Positions 1 to 12,238 are shown, numbered from the stretch's first letter. The stretch is 64,000 nucleotides of DNA from Rutidosis leptorrhynchoides (GCF_046630445.1 NC_092333.1:7289501-7353500); one strand, 5' to 3'. Numbers and translations are program-made. The notes: generated by a model from the letters alone, not told the origin.

Positions 1-46
1 ATCACTAAACTTTTCATACCAAAAATCTTTTCTGTGATCGCGTAAG

Positions 47-601
47 ATGGCCTCTACGAATCGACCAAGTTCCACCGACTCTGAAGACAGCGTGACGGGA
101 GCGCACCAACCGATCAACTACTGTGATTTCTTTAGAAAGTGGGGATGGGTTCGCGAAATACTTACCCTATGGAGAAATGAAGAAGGTACTCCATATCACG
201 AGCCGAACTTACCACCTAACATCGGAGTGCTCGATCCGCTTACCGGTGAACTTGTTCGCAATACTATTTTCACTCTTTTCGCATGGATTTTACGCCTCGA
301 AGGTCGACTCGATGTCATTAAAGATAGTATTCGTCCTCTACTCCCAAATTCTAATCAGATAGGATTATCAGAAGAAGTTAGAAGACTTCGAACTAAATAT
401 CAAGAATTGACAAACCTTACGGAAGAATGGGTAGAACTAATTCATAGGCTCGAGCGTAAAGTAGAAACCTTAGAGGTGACAGTGTTCGATTTGGAAGCTA
501 GGCTCACATCTACTACGCAGGTACCACAAGTAGTACCGACACCAACACCACCACCACCACCACCACCACCAGCATCATTTCCATCACCACGTGCTCCGTA
601 A
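47..601 (+). CDS. retroelement leader-type ORF: coiled coil plus proline-rich tail
   Basis: A 184-residue ORF starting at ATG 47. I do not recognise a family. The N-terminus is Ser/Asp-rich (residues 8-16), residues 24-45 are aromatic-rich (CDFFRKWGW), and residues 107-155 show the Leu/Ile spacing and Glu/Arg pattern of a coiled coil. The tail from about 160 is proline-rich, with a run of ten prolines encoded by a CCA/CCN microsatellite. There is no signal peptide or membrane segment. It is followed by AACAGGTAGGTAA and AACGGGTAGGTAA motifs (759-776, 977-993), as the leader ORF of RT-4 is, so I infer a pre-gag leader protein. It is not visibly homologous to the RT-3 or RT-4 leader proteins, and it could instead be an accessory ORF downstream of pol. 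It is open over its full length. Function unknown. Confidence 0.5.
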   Translation: MASTNRPSSTDSEDSVTGAHQPINYCDFFRKWGWVREILTLWRNEEGTPYHEPNLPPNIGVLDPLTGELVRNTIFTLFAWILRLEGRLDVIKDSIRPLLPNSNQIGLSEEVRRLRTKYQELTNLTEEWVELIHRLERKVETLEVTVFDLEARLTSTTQVPQVVPTPTPPPPPPPPASFPSPRAP

Positions 602-758
602 GCACCACAGACACCGAAGAGTACTGAGAATGATGAATTATGAAATAATAATTCATTACTTTCTATTCACGATTGAAAGATATATGTATATATATTTATG
701 TATATCTCGAGATCGTAATAAAAAATTATTTTCACATTAACTATGATGTGTGAATTTT

Positions 759-993
759 TAACAGGTAGGTAATACCCGAGAAAGATAAAAGAAGCTTTAA
801 AGATCTTTAATCATAATTAATTCACATATGTTATCATTCACATCTTTCATCAAAGATTTAACAATCAATATCTATAAATTCATGATTACATCTGAAGAAA
901 ATATATGTGTAAGTATATTTTCATAAAGATTGTAATTAAAAGTTCTTTCATACAAACTGTTAATGGTGAAAATATTTTAACGGGTAGGTAATA
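759..993 (+). promoter_or_regulatory. two internal polypurine-tract-like motifs
   Basis: AACAGGTAGGTAATACC (759-776) and AACGGGTAGGTAATACC (979-995) closely match the tract that directly precedes the LTR of this element (TTAACGGGTAGGTAC, 6565-6579). They lie 160-390 bp downstream of the leader ORF. They may be extra plus-strand priming sites or remnants of earlier rearrangement; the sequence alone does not decide. Confidence 0.45.
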
Positions 994-1504
994 CCTGAGG
1001 AATATTTAGATTTCACATAAATAAGTTACACTGTACATTCTTCGCATCTGATTCAACAGTCAATTACTATCCTACTTACATCCATAGATATACGAATCCG
1101 TTCACGTCAGAATAACCATTTTCATTCAATTTCATATTTGGATTTGACCTATCAGAATCCAACAAGTGGCATAATGAAGAAAACATTGGACAAAATAAAA
1201 TTTGTTAGAAACAAACAAATTAATTATGGGAAATTTTGTTAAGAATTCACGCTAACTGTTTCTAGCTAACTGATTACATTTTATTTAACGCAATTTATTT
1301 ATCGCAATTTATTTTTCGCATATTAATTATCGCAATTTTAATTCTCACAATTTTATTTATCGTCATTTAATTTCTGTTATTTATTTTACGCACTTTAAAT
1401 ATCGGGACACGTATACAAGGTTTTGACATATCATATCGACGAATCTATATATATTATTTGGAATAACCATAGACACTCTATATGCAGTAATGCTGGAGTT
1501 AGCT
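994..1504. other. non-coding internal DNA of RT-1
   Basis: A+T-rich, with no ORF above background and no recognisable domain. It includes a short run of degenerate repeats around TTATCGCAATTT (about 1285-1345). Confidence 0.4.
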
Positions 1505-4188
1505 ATACAGGGTTGAGGTTGATTCTACAATACTATATATAGTTTGAGTTGTGATCGAGTCTGAGACGAATACGGGTCACGATCCGTATTAATTAATTCG
1601 AATATTATATATTAAACTATACATAAATTATTGAATTTCTAATTGTGGACTATCAACTGTGGACTACCAACATTGGACAATTAAAATAAATTAAAATATT
1701 GACTATAACATATGAAACTAAACAATTCTTCAAGTTTGTCACTTGATTTCATCTTAAACCTTATTTGTATCTTGACGATTACAATCTGCGTTCAAACCTT
1801 TCATAATTCTTGAAAACACCCCAATCGAGAGGATGAACCAACCGCATTCCATCTACGGAAGAAAAGATTAATGCATATAGTAATGCACCTAAAAACACTC
1901 AGAACCTGAGTAAACGTTTAACACATATCTGTGCTAGCTCCTTTGGCATTGTTATTACCGAAACTAACATTGCAACTCTTTTTCAAATTAGCCAATTTTG
2001 TCACAGCTTCAACAAATCAACTCCGACTTCCATTCGAATTAGCCTTATTATAACCTCGATATATAAGTTTGCATGTCGTCATCGTTACCGGGGAACCGTT
2101 TATATTCCACCACATTAGCAGTACACTTACCAGTAACTTCATTACTCATTGGCTTAAGTCTCTCCGAAGAACCATTATAATTGTTCGTTAAAACCTATTC
2201 ATATACTCATCCGCATCTTGTAACGAGAACTGCCATACCAATTACTGAGAATCAGCAATCAGTACTTTGAAAACTCACAGCATATCTACATCAACAGTTA
2301 TATTTACAACGTTTATCTCTTAGAGTTATGATCTTTCATTATGAAATTCTGAAAAGCACTCAGTCTACAAATCAATATTCTGAATGTTGAAAAAGCTGAA
2401 TGAAGCAGCAGAAACCGTAGACTACCGTAAACGACCTTAATCATCGAAAGTTTGATGATAAAGAATGGTATGTTGGAAAAGCTCAGAAAAATTGGAACTG
2501 GAAAACGGATTGAGCTAACCACAAAGGAGACCAAGGACAAATACAAGGATCATACCCTATATTCGAAGAATTCAGGTAATTCTGAATCCGTTGAAATCTT
2601 TAGAGAATATCTTGCATCTTGCGGAAAATTTTCTACACCATCCTTCGATATTAGAAATTCCAAGATATCATCGTATCTTTCATTATAAATATCCTCCATA
2701 TTCCTGAAGATATTTTTATAACTATTCTTATCTGAAATCAAGAATCTCTTCGTGCTATCAGTGTTACATCATATAGAAACTGTTAGTTTCTATATTCTGT
2801 AAACTTTCGAGCTTAAAATATGAATGTTATTGAAGTAATGTTAGGAACTGATGCATGAGTTAGTATAATATAATGACACTTGATCAACGCGATTATATTA
2901 CAGTAAGTCATGCTGAGTTTCTAATGAAACGTGATGATTCACAGTTCATAACGTCATCATGTGCCATGTTACATAACTCTTTCATTCTGCTTAACTTCTG
3001 AACATATCAAGAAAGTATATTCTTGATAGTTCTATTCTCAGTGATTCTGGTAATTTGACAAATCAAATCGTGCGATCACGTTCTTTCTTGCTTAGAACAT
3101 GGAGTTCATTCGAAACTCCATATTTACGAATTCTGGACCATTAGTCGCTTAACTAGAGGTCGAGAAGAGAATAAAAAGGCAAAGAGCTCCAAAATATAAG
3201 AGAAAATATAAAGCTCAATAACAACACGGAGATCACAAATCGTGGATATTAATACGGATAGCAATATAAAGACAGGGTATAATTAAGAATAGTATCACCC
3301 CAAGGTAAAAGTAGAAGTAAGCAGATTCCTCTGGTGGAAGTTAGAAAAAGAGAACGGTGGTTGTGATAGTAAGGATAAGGACAAGGATCAGAACTGGATT
3401 TAGCATTTTCATAAACTTTTGGATATGGGGATTTGATATAGGAATGGTAAAAGTAACGGAATGGAAGAAGTTTAATTTATAATGGAAATATCAGACAGAG
3501 TAATCGAGGCAGATCACCATAATTAATTATAGAGATCTTAATTTCCTTACTCGCCGAAGAATCAAATCTTTTAGATTTTGAAGAATTTCTTTAAATCCCT
3601 TGAATTCCGGAATTCAACCAAGAAAACGTCAAAAGATTTGACGCGTCTTATTTTCTAAATTCAACCCTGACTCTGTCAAAAGTTAAGGCGAATCTTTACT
3701 TTTCCTATTTCAATCTTTTGCGATAGCTTCACTCATACGCTTCAAGTAACCGAATCGTTTAATCGTTTAATCCATATTACTCGGTAATGATAAAACTCTA
3801 TTTACCACTCATATTCGCCAGGAAAACATTTTTATTGTTAGCTATGACGACCTCACTCAAATTTCGGGACGAAATTTCTTTAACGGGTAGGTACTGTGAC
3901 GACCCGGAGATTTCCGACCAAATTTAAACTTAATCTTTATATGTTTCCGACACGATAAGCAAAGTCTATAATGTTGAGTCTCGAAAATTTTGGAACTAAG
4001 TTCATGTGTTCAATTACCCTTCGACCATTCACGACGATTCACGAACAATTGTGTGCAAATAAATATGTAACTATAAATATAAGTGTATATATTAATTTGA
4101 ATTAATATAATACAATTTAATAAGATGAAGTGTAAATATAAAGTAACATGCAGAATAATTAAGCTGTTACTAAAATTAATCTAAATAT
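1505..4188 (+). repeat. 2.68-kb tandem direct duplication, unit 1
   Basis: Unit 1 begins at ATACAGGGTTGAGG and runs through the non-coding 3' internal region, the polypurine motif (3880-3894) and the first 294 bp of an LTR. It is followed immediately by a second copy in the same direction at an offset of 2,684-2,685 bp. Differences by eye are scattered single bases. Small ORFs at 2313-2741 recur in unit 2 but show no coding signature. The junction (CTAAATATAT then ACAGGG) shares a few bases with the left edge of the unit, so microhomology or replication slippage is plausible. Confidence 0.9.
3895..4188 (+). repeat. truncated LTR start (294 bp) inside the duplication
   Basis: TGTGACGACCCGGAGATTTCCGACC at 3895 is the same start as the full LTR at 6580 and has the same polypurine motif in front. 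It stops at 4188, where unit 2 begins. It is therefore a copy of the LTR edge produced by the duplication, not an independent insertion. Confidence 0.85.
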
Positions 4189-6873
4189 ATACAGGGTTGA
4201 GGTTGATTCTACAATACTATATATAGTTTGAGTTGTGATCGAGTCTGAGACGAATACGGGTCACGATCCGTATTAATTAATTCGAATATTTTATATTAAA
4301 CTATACATAAATTATTGAATTTCTAATTGTGGACTATCAATTATGGACTACCAACATTGGACAATTAAAATGAATTAAAATATTGACTATAACATATGAA
4401 ACTAAACAATTCTTCAAGTTTGTCACTTGATTTCATCTTAAACCTCATTTGTATCTTGACGATTACAATCTGCGTTCAAACCTTTCATAATTCTTGAAAA
4501 CACCCCAATCGAGAGGAAGAACCAACCGCATTCCATCTACGGAAGAAAAGATTAATGCATATAGTAATGCACCTGAAAACACTCAGAACCTGAGTAAACG
4601 TTTAACACATATCTGTGCTATCTCCTTTGGCATTGTTATTACCGAAACTAACATTGCAACTCTTTTTCAAATTAGCCAATTTTGTCACAGCTTCAACAAA
4701 TCAACTCCGACTTCCATTCGAATTAGCCTTATTATAACCTCGATATATAAGTTTGCATGTCGTCATCGTTACCGGGGAACCGTTTATATTCCACCACATT
4801 AGCAGTAAACTTACCAGTAACTTCATTACTCATTGGCTTAAGTCTCTCCGAAGAACCATTATAGTTGTTCGTTAAAACCTATTCATATACTCATCCGCAT
4901 CTTGTAACAAGAACTGCCATACCAATTACTGAGAATCAGCAATCAGTACTTTGAAAACTCACAGCATATCTACATCAACAGTTATATGTACAATGTTTAT
5001 CTCTTAGAGTTATGATCTTTCATTATGAAATTCTGAAAAGCACTCAGTCTACAAATCAATATTCTGAACGTTGAAAAAGCTGAATGAAGCAGCAGAAATC
5101 GTAGACTACCGTAAATGACCTTAATCATCGAAAGTTTGATGATAAAGAATGGTATGTTGGAAAAGCTCAGAAAAATTGGAACTGGAAAACGGATTGAGCT
5201 AACCACAAAGGAGACCAAGGACAAATACAAGGATCATACCCTATAATCGAAGAATTCAGGTAATTCTGAATCCGTTGAAATCTTTAGAGAATATCTTGCA
5301 TCTTGCGGAAAATTTTCTTCACCATCCTTCGATATTAGAAATTCCAAGATATCATCGTATCTTTCATTATAAATATCCTCCATATTCCTGAAGATATTTT
5401 TATAACTATTCTTATCTGAAATCAAGAATCTCTTCGTGCTATCAGTGTTACATCATATAGAAACTGTTAGTTTCTATATTCTGTAAACTTTCGAGCTTAA
5501 AATATGAATGTTATTGAAGTAATGTTAGGAACTGATGCATGAGTTAGTATAATATAATGACACTTGATCAACGTGATTATATTACAGTAAGTCATGCTGA
5601 GTTTCTAATGAAACATGATGATTCACAGTTCATAACGTCATCATGTGCCATGTTACATAACTCTTTCATTCTGCTTAACTTCTGAACATATCAAGAAAGT
5701 ATATTCTTGATAGTTCTATTCTCAGTGATTCTGGTAATTTGACAAATCAAATCGTACGATCACGTTCTTTCTTGCTTAGAACATGGAGTTCATTCGAAAC
5801 TCCATATTTACGAATTCTGGACCATTACTCGCTTAACTAGAGGTCGAGAAGAGAATAAAAAGGCAAAAAGCTCCAAAATATAAGAGAAAATATAAAGCCC
5901 AATAACAACACGGAGATCACAAACCGTGGATATTAATACGGATAGCAATATAAAGACACGGTATAATTAAGAATAGTATCACCCCAAGGTAAAAGTAGAA
6001 GTAAGCAGATTCCTCTGGTGAAAGTTGGAAAAAAGAGAACGGTGGTTGTGATAGTAAGGATAAGGACAAGGATCAGAACTGGATTTAGCATTTTCATAAA
6101 CTTTTGGATATGGGGATTTGATATAGGAATGGTAAAAGTAACGGAATGGAAGAAGTTTAATTTATAACGGAAATATCAGACAGAGTAATCGAGGCAGATC
6201 ACCATAATTAATTATAGAGATCTTAATTTCCTTACTCGCCGAAGAATCAAATCTTTTAGATTTTGAAGAATTTCTTTAAATCCCTTGAATTCCGGAATTC
6301 AACCAAGAAAACGTCAAAAGATTTGATGCGTCTTATTTTCTAAATTCAACCCTGACTCTGTCAAAAGTTAAGGCGAATCTTTACTTTTCCTATTTCAATC
6401 TTTTGCGATAGCTTCACTCATACGCTTCAAGTAACCGAATCGTTTAATCGTTTAATCCATATTACTCGGTAATGATAAAACTCTATTTACCACTCATATT
6501 CGCCAGGAAAACATTTTTATTGTTAGCTATGACGACCTCACTCAAATTTCGGGACGAAATTTCTTTAACGGGTAGGTACTGTGACGACCCGGAGATTTCC
6601 GACCAAATTTAAACTTAATCTTTATATGTTTCCGACATGATAAGCAAAGTCTATAATGTTGAGTCTCGAAAATTTTGGAACTAAGTTCATGTGTTCAATT
6701 ACCCTTCGACCATTCACGACGATTCACGAACAATTGTGTGCAAATAAATATGTAACTATAAATATAAGTGTATATATTAATTTGAATTAATATAATTCAA
6801 TTTAATAAGATGAAGTGTAAATATAAAGTAACATGCAGAATAATTAAGCTGTTACTAAAATTAATCTAAATAT
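4189..6873 (+). repeat. 2.68-kb tandem direct duplication, unit 2
   Basis: Second copy of 1505-4188. It runs without a break into the complete LTR, so unit 2 is in its original context and unit 1 is the added copy, or the reverse order of events gave the same layout. It is non-coding. It includes the polypurine tract at 6565-6579 and the LTR start at 6580. Confidence 0.9.
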
Positions 6874-8606
6874 ATATATGTATAAATTTTTACTTAAGTA
6901 GTATTATATATATTGCAATATATATATGTTTATAAAGATTAAATATTCAATATATGTTATTAGTAAATATGATATAATTAGTAAAACTGTAAATTTAATA
7001 CATTAAATGAAATTACAAGTTGAAAATATATTTGTATAATATTATTATTACTTTTATTAATATTAATATTAATATTAATATCGATATCAGTATTATTAAT
7101 ATCATTATTCTAATATGAAAATAAAATACATGTAACTTATTAAATCTTTCCTATCATTTGTATTATTAGATCGTATTATCATTAAAAATTATTAGTATTA
7201 TTATAAATTAATATTATTATTAGTATCTTTAACAATAATAACAGTGTTATTATTAGTATTATTATTATTAATTGGTATTACTAATATATTTAATATATTT
7301 ATATTTATTATCAATATCAATATTACACTAAGTTCAAATTTTAAATATATACAAAACTCTTAAAGACAGAAAATTAAGCGATTAATTATTTACACAACTT
7401 TGTCAAACTTTATTCTTTCACTATATGTGAAATTCGATCCACCAGGTAGATTACAAAATCTGTTTTGGGTCTTTATCTACTTTCCATATGTTTTGTATTT
7501 TCCTTCCTGGATTGATTCTTAATGTCGACCAGAGTAGCTTACAAACAAAAGGATCGATCACTCTTTAATCATTCCAACATCAACCAAAAATCAAACACAC
7601 CATAAAATTCTATTACTGCTGCTGTTATACACCCATGAACCAACTGTAACAACCACCATGACCATCGAACCCACCTCAAACCATCATCTATAATTTTCCT
7701 CTCCTTCATTTAATGTTTCTGTCAAACGAAACCAACAATTATAACTTCCTTTACTAAACCCATCATAACAATCACAAGCTCGATATCTTTCTCTGTTATG
7801 ACCATCACACTCCACCATCTCTCCATCTCTCTCTAATGTTGCAACCACAACCAACACCTTCAATGTAAGCTACTGCAGTAACCATTTTCTCGTTGGCTAC
7901 TACAACTTTTATTCGGTTATAATCGACAAAAACCATCATCGAAACTGTTACAACCTTCTGTCTTCTTTCTGTTCGAATAACAATCGTAAACACATCCACC
8001 ACTGGCAACTTCTTCTATTCTATTGAAAAAAAAAAGGAAGATGAACACACGATTGTAACTGGGTTACCATTATTTTTTGCGGCCTTTGCTTTTCTGTTGT
8101 TTCAATCACGCTCCGTAATCACCACTAAAACCACTTAAATATTACGAAGTATTACTGTTATTTGTTTTTTCGATCGGTATTTATAGTGGTAGAGAACCGA
8201 AACCTTTTATGTTAGTGGGGAGAATAAAGAATATATGTGGGACAAAGAAAGAAACTCCATGGCCAACATACCAATCCATGTTTGGTACATCCACATTCAA
8301 AAAGAGAAGAAGGGGAACCATAAGTTAATTTAAAAAGAAAAAGTCATGATACGTGATTGTATGTGGCTGTTTTTATTTTTTTAATTAACATACTTTATGG
8401 GCTAATATAAATTATGTAAACTCCACTTGGGTCGGGACATATTAATTTCTGTGGGTCGTGATTGGTTTTAGTGGGTCACTACCTGAACCAAATTTCCTTT
8501 TTGAGCTCGTGATTTAGCTTATTGACGAGATACGTTGATGTTGATAAGGGTATGCATGATGATCATGGTTTTGATCATATTAATTATTATGATGATGGTT
8601 TGATTA

Positions 8607-8607
<1 letters not shown>

Positions 8608-8639
<32 letters not shown>
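8608..8639. repeat. GAT trinucleotide microsatellite in LTR
   Basis: About ten uninterrupted GAT units in a wider GAT/GGT-rich stretch (8530-8715). The related solo LTR has a GAT run at the equivalent place (about 51468-51490), so the tract belongs to the LTR family. Confidence 0.85.
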
Positions 8640-8791
8640 CTGTTACATGATGGTGATCGAGATGTTGGTGATGATATATGATGATGATGGTGATGATAGA
8701 TGAAGAGATTTGATGATGTTTTTTTAAAGAAATAAACCATTTTGTATATGTTATATAAGTTGGAAAAAAAAAACTAGTTGATGCAGAAAGA

Positions 8792-8874
8792 CATAAATGG
8801 TCGAATGGTTTAGCAGCGGGTGTGTTGAGCGAGAGGTCTCGAGTTCGAGTCTCGTCTGGGACAATTCTTTTTTA
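8792..8874 (+). other. tRNA-like module with A box, B box and T-run, inside LTR
   Basis: TGGTCGAATGG (8798-8808) fits a pol III A box and GAGTTCGAGTC (8840-8850) is close to a B box, at tRNA-like spacing. A T-run (about 8867-8873) follows, as a pol III terminator would. I cannot pair a clean acceptor stem or place an anticodon arm, so this is not a functional tRNA gene. A similar module sits at the matching place in the solo LTR (51681-51760). Confidence 0.55.
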
Positions 8875-8919
8875 GAAAAACATTTTTTGAAAGGGTATAT
8901 ACTTTTACCTTCAATTTTT

Positions 8920-9470
8920 CCATTATCATTATTATTATTATTGTTATTATTATTGTTAATGTCATTATAAATTGTTATTATTATGTTAAAATTTATAATA
9001 TAATTGTTATTATTATCATATTAGTTAATAATAAGTAATAACACTAATTATTATTAAGTAATGGTATTATTATTATTTGTATTACTCTTATTATGTATTA
9101 TGAATATCATTTATTATTATTACTATCAATATTACTATTGCTATTATTAGTATCATAATTATTTTAGAACTATTATCATAACCATCAATTTTATTATTGT
9201 TATCATTAAATTACCATTATTACTATTCATAAGTAATATCAATATCTTTATTATTAAAAGTATTATGATTATGGAAATAAAAGTTTTTCTTCTTAAAAGA
9301 TATTATTATTAAGATTATAAGTATATTATTAGTGTTGATATTATTATTTATATCACTAATGAAACCATAACCATTATTATCTTAATTAGTAATATTGAAT
9401 AATATAATTATTAGAATTTTATTATTAATATTACTCTAGTATTACTATAACTATCATTTTGTAAACAAAA
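8920..9470. repeat. ATT/TTA-rich low-complexity tract in LTR
   Basis: A long degenerate run of ATT, TTA and ATC triplets with no coding content. A matching tract occurs in the solo LTR at about 51781-52200. Confidence 0.7.
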
Positions 9471-9985
9471 GATTATGTATATAAAAATAAATACAATAAC
9501 CATAACTTAGATATATAAATACTTTATAGGTTAATAATATAAAAATTATCACTAATAATAATATAAATATTGGTTCGATTATAACTATGGATGTTAATAA
9601 ATATACAAATGATATAGGTTCGTGAATCCAAGGCCAACCCTGCATTGTTCAATGACATCATATGTATTTTTACTACAAAATACAGTAGAGTGAGTTTCAA
9701 TTGCTCCCTTTTACTCATTACATTTTTGGGCTGAGAATACATGCAATGCTTTAATAACTGTTTTACAATAATTATATGCGTGAGTTTCATTTACTCCCTT
9801 TTACTCTTTATATTTTTGGGACTGAGAATACATGCGCTATTTTTACAACTACTTTATTAAATGCTTTTGAAATATATTTTGAACTGCGAATACATGAAAT
9901 GCTTTTATAAATGTTTGACGAGATAGACACAAGCAAAACATTCCTCGAATGAATTATTATGCAGACAGAAGTTCTGCAGATTATT

Positions 9986-10109
9986 GTTGAATTATGTGGA
10001 CATGATAATTGCCACCGTTGAATTATGTGGACATGATAATTGCCACCATTAAATTATGTGGACATGATAATTGCCACCATTGAATTATGTGCACATGATA
10101 ATTGCCACC
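9986..10109. repeat. 31-bp minisatellite, four units
   Basis: Four consecutive 31-bp units of the type TTGAATTATGTGGACATGAT followed by AATTGCCACC begin at 9986, 10017, 10048 and 10079, with one or two changes among them. The related solo LTR has a single degenerate unit (about 52716-52750), so the array expanded in the RT-1 lineage. Confidence 0.9.
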
Positions 10110-10737
10110 AATTGATATGAATGTTATGTATCGAGAAAATGATTTTTATACACAGGTTATGTGTATGTTATTTTTGTGCACAAGATATGTGTACGGTTAC
10201 TAAGATTTATGAAAATGGTTTCGTACACGAGAAAGGTGTACTGTATTTAAAAGATATTGCATGTACATTACAGGTGGGTATAGGATTCGGGCCCATTTGT
10301 ACCATGCAGCATTTAAATCTTGTGGTCTATCAAAATGATGAATTTTATTATTTTATGTTAAACTAATAAACTCACCAACCTTTTGGTTGACACTTTAAAG
10401 CATGTTTATCCTCAGGTACGAAAGAAATCTTCCGCTGTGCATTTGCTCATTTTTGGGATATTACTTGGAGTCATTCATGACATATTTCAAAAGACGTTGC
10501 ATTCGAGTCGTTGAGTTCATCAAGAATATTATTAAGTCAATTATAGATGGATATATTACGAAAGAGTATGCATGCCGTCAACTTTCGATGTAAATGAAAG
10601 TTTGTCTTTTAAAAACGAATGCAATGTTTGTAAAATGTATCATATAGAGGTCAAGTACCTCGCGATGTAATCAACTGTTATGAATCGTTTATAATCGATA
10701 TGGACTTCATCCGGATGGATTAGGACGGGTCACTACA

Positions 10738-12238
10738 TGTCAGAGATCGGGTAAATAAGACCTGCATCAATTAACTTAATGATCTCCTTTTTAACGATCT
10801 CGTGCATATGGGGATTTAGCCTTCTTTGGCGTTGCACCACAGGTTTGGAATTATCTTCCATTAATATTTTGTGGGTACAATATGAAGGACTAATACTCTT
10901 TATGTCTTGAATTTTCCATGCAATCGCAGGTTTGTGGGCCTCGAGCATGGTAACGAGTTGAGATTTCTGACTTACCGAAAGATCTTTAGCAATAATGACG
11001 GGAAGCTTAGATTCTTCCTGAAGGTAAGTGTACCCAAGATGTTCAGGGAGCGGCTTTAGCTCTAATTCGGGAGGATCTTCGATAGAGGATTTGCTATGGT
11101 ATTCATTATCTTTTTCCAACTTTGTAAAACCATCATCAGTTGGCTCATAATCGTTAGCCATCAAAACTTGCAACATATCAATCTACTCCAACATATCTTC
11201 TTCACCACTAGCAATATCACATTCACCTGTTTCTTCTAATTCTGGGAATTCCTGCAATAACTCAACACGCGTGTCTATGGTTTGCAAAAAATAACATTGG
11301 TCATCGGTAGACTCGGGGTATTTAAGGGTATGGTCAATAGAAAAGGTTGCACTTGCCCCATCTATCCTAAGGGTCAAACATTGGCCATACACATCTATAA
11401 TACACCTAGCTGTGTTCAAAAATGGTCTTCCCAAAATAAGAGGCACCCGTGTGTCCTCTTCCATATCCAAAACCACAAAGTCAGCGGGAAAAATAAGGTT
11501 ACCCGCCCGGACTAACATATTTTCCACAATACCCCTTGGGAACTTAACACTACGGTCAGCTGACTGGATGGCCATTCTAGTTGTTTTAAGTGGTCCTGGG
11601 TCTAGCTTAAGGTAAACACTATAAGGCATCAAATTGATGCTAGCCACCAAGTCCGCCAAAGCCCTCATACAGTCTAACTGGCCAAGTAAACAAGGTATCG
11701 TGAAACAACCCGGATCATTGAGCTTCTCGGGAAGCTCATTCAAAACCACAGCTGAGCAAGTTGCATTCATCACCACCGACTTGATTTGCTCCATCTTCTT
11801 TCAGTTGGTTAACATATCTTTCAAGAATCGTGCATATCTCGGCATACCTGCAATAACATCAATAAACGGAATATTGATATTCACCGACTTAATCATATCC
11901 ATGACCCTATTTCTCTCGGCCTCCAACTTTTCAAGTCTTTGCTTCCTAAGGTACGGTAACAGTGGTTGATATTCCTTGACGACCGGCTTTGCTTTAACAC
12001 TCTTTTCAGCATCACCCGGTTAATTTTTCTCTACCTCTTCAACCACTTTTTCCGGCTCCATACCCACAACTGGCTCACTAACTTTCTCCAACGGAACCCG
12101 ATAATCATCAACAATATGCATCTTTGGTGCCTCATATGCCTTACCACTTCGAGTAGTAATAGCATTCAAATGCTCATTTCTCGGATTCACTTTCATATTA
12201 CTCAGGAGTTCACCTAGTTTCCTTTCACTAATCAAATC
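10738..12238 (-). pseudogene. RT-2: Athila-type gag C-terminus, protease and RT start, truncated
   Basis: Read on the minus strand from 12238, this continues the gag at 43742-44856 after the RT-3 array is removed. It carries the gag/protease linker motif ITTRSGK (12120-12160), then the aspartic protease block with DPGCFTIPC, ASINLMP, DRSVKFPRG and LILGRPF (11794-11400). It then enters the RT at the motif LIDAGLIYPISD and stops where RT-1 was inserted. These motifs are typical of Athila-clade Ty3 elements. The protease active-site triad, usually D-x-G before ASINLMP, reads D-L-V (11645-11653). In-frame stops or frameshifts lie near 12020, 11795 and 11180. The element is not functional. Confidence 0.88.

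Larger units (their letters stand above)
1..10737 (+). mobile_element. RT-1: plus-strand LTR retroelement lacking visible gag-pol (5' end outside window)
   Basis: The 3' LTR (6580-10737) is preceded by a polypurine-like tract TTAACGGGTAGGTAC (6565-6579), so the element reads on the plus strand. Inside the window its internal part has one leader-type ORF (47-601) and then about 6 kb with no gag, protease, RT or integrase signature. That suits a large non-autonomous derivative, although gag-pol could lie left of base 1. The order leader ORF, then AACGGGTAGGTAA motif, matches RT-4, where gag follows; this favours a gag-pol deletion. The internal 3' part is duplicated in tandem (1505-6873). The element ends inside the reverse transcriptase of the Athila-type RT-2, so it is younger than RT-2. 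Bases 10738-10742 (TGTCA) should be the right copy of its target duplication; the left copy is out of view. Confidence 0.75.
6580..10737 (+). repeat. RT-1 3' LTR, 4,158 bp
   Basis: It starts TGTGACGACCCGG after the polypurine motif and ends GACGGGTCACTACA at the RT-2 RT sequence. It shares start, end and internal landmarks with the solo LTR at 49170-53444: a GAT microsatellite, a tRNA-like A/B-box unit, a long ATT/TTA-rich tract, a segment around TGAATCC(A/G)AGGCCAACC and the GACGGGTCACTA end. The two are therefore the same family but clearly diverged. Short ORFs inside are unconvincing. The R/U5 boundary is not identifiable by eye. Confidence 0.85.

Noticed and set aside
2313-2741. small overlapping ORFs in the 2.68-kb duplication
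   Set aside because: They recur only because the DNA is duplicated; composition is A+T-driven and no domain is visible.
8519-8740. His/Ile-rich minus-strand ORF
   Set aside because: It is a translation of the GAT/ATC microsatellite.
9986-10109. CRISPR-like array
   Set aside because: The 31-bp units are directly adjacent without spacers and the DNA is plant nuclear; it is a minisatellite.
10121-10593. two short ORFs near the end of the RT-1 LTR
   Set aside because: They lie inside the LTR, and the homologous solo LTR does not keep them intact.
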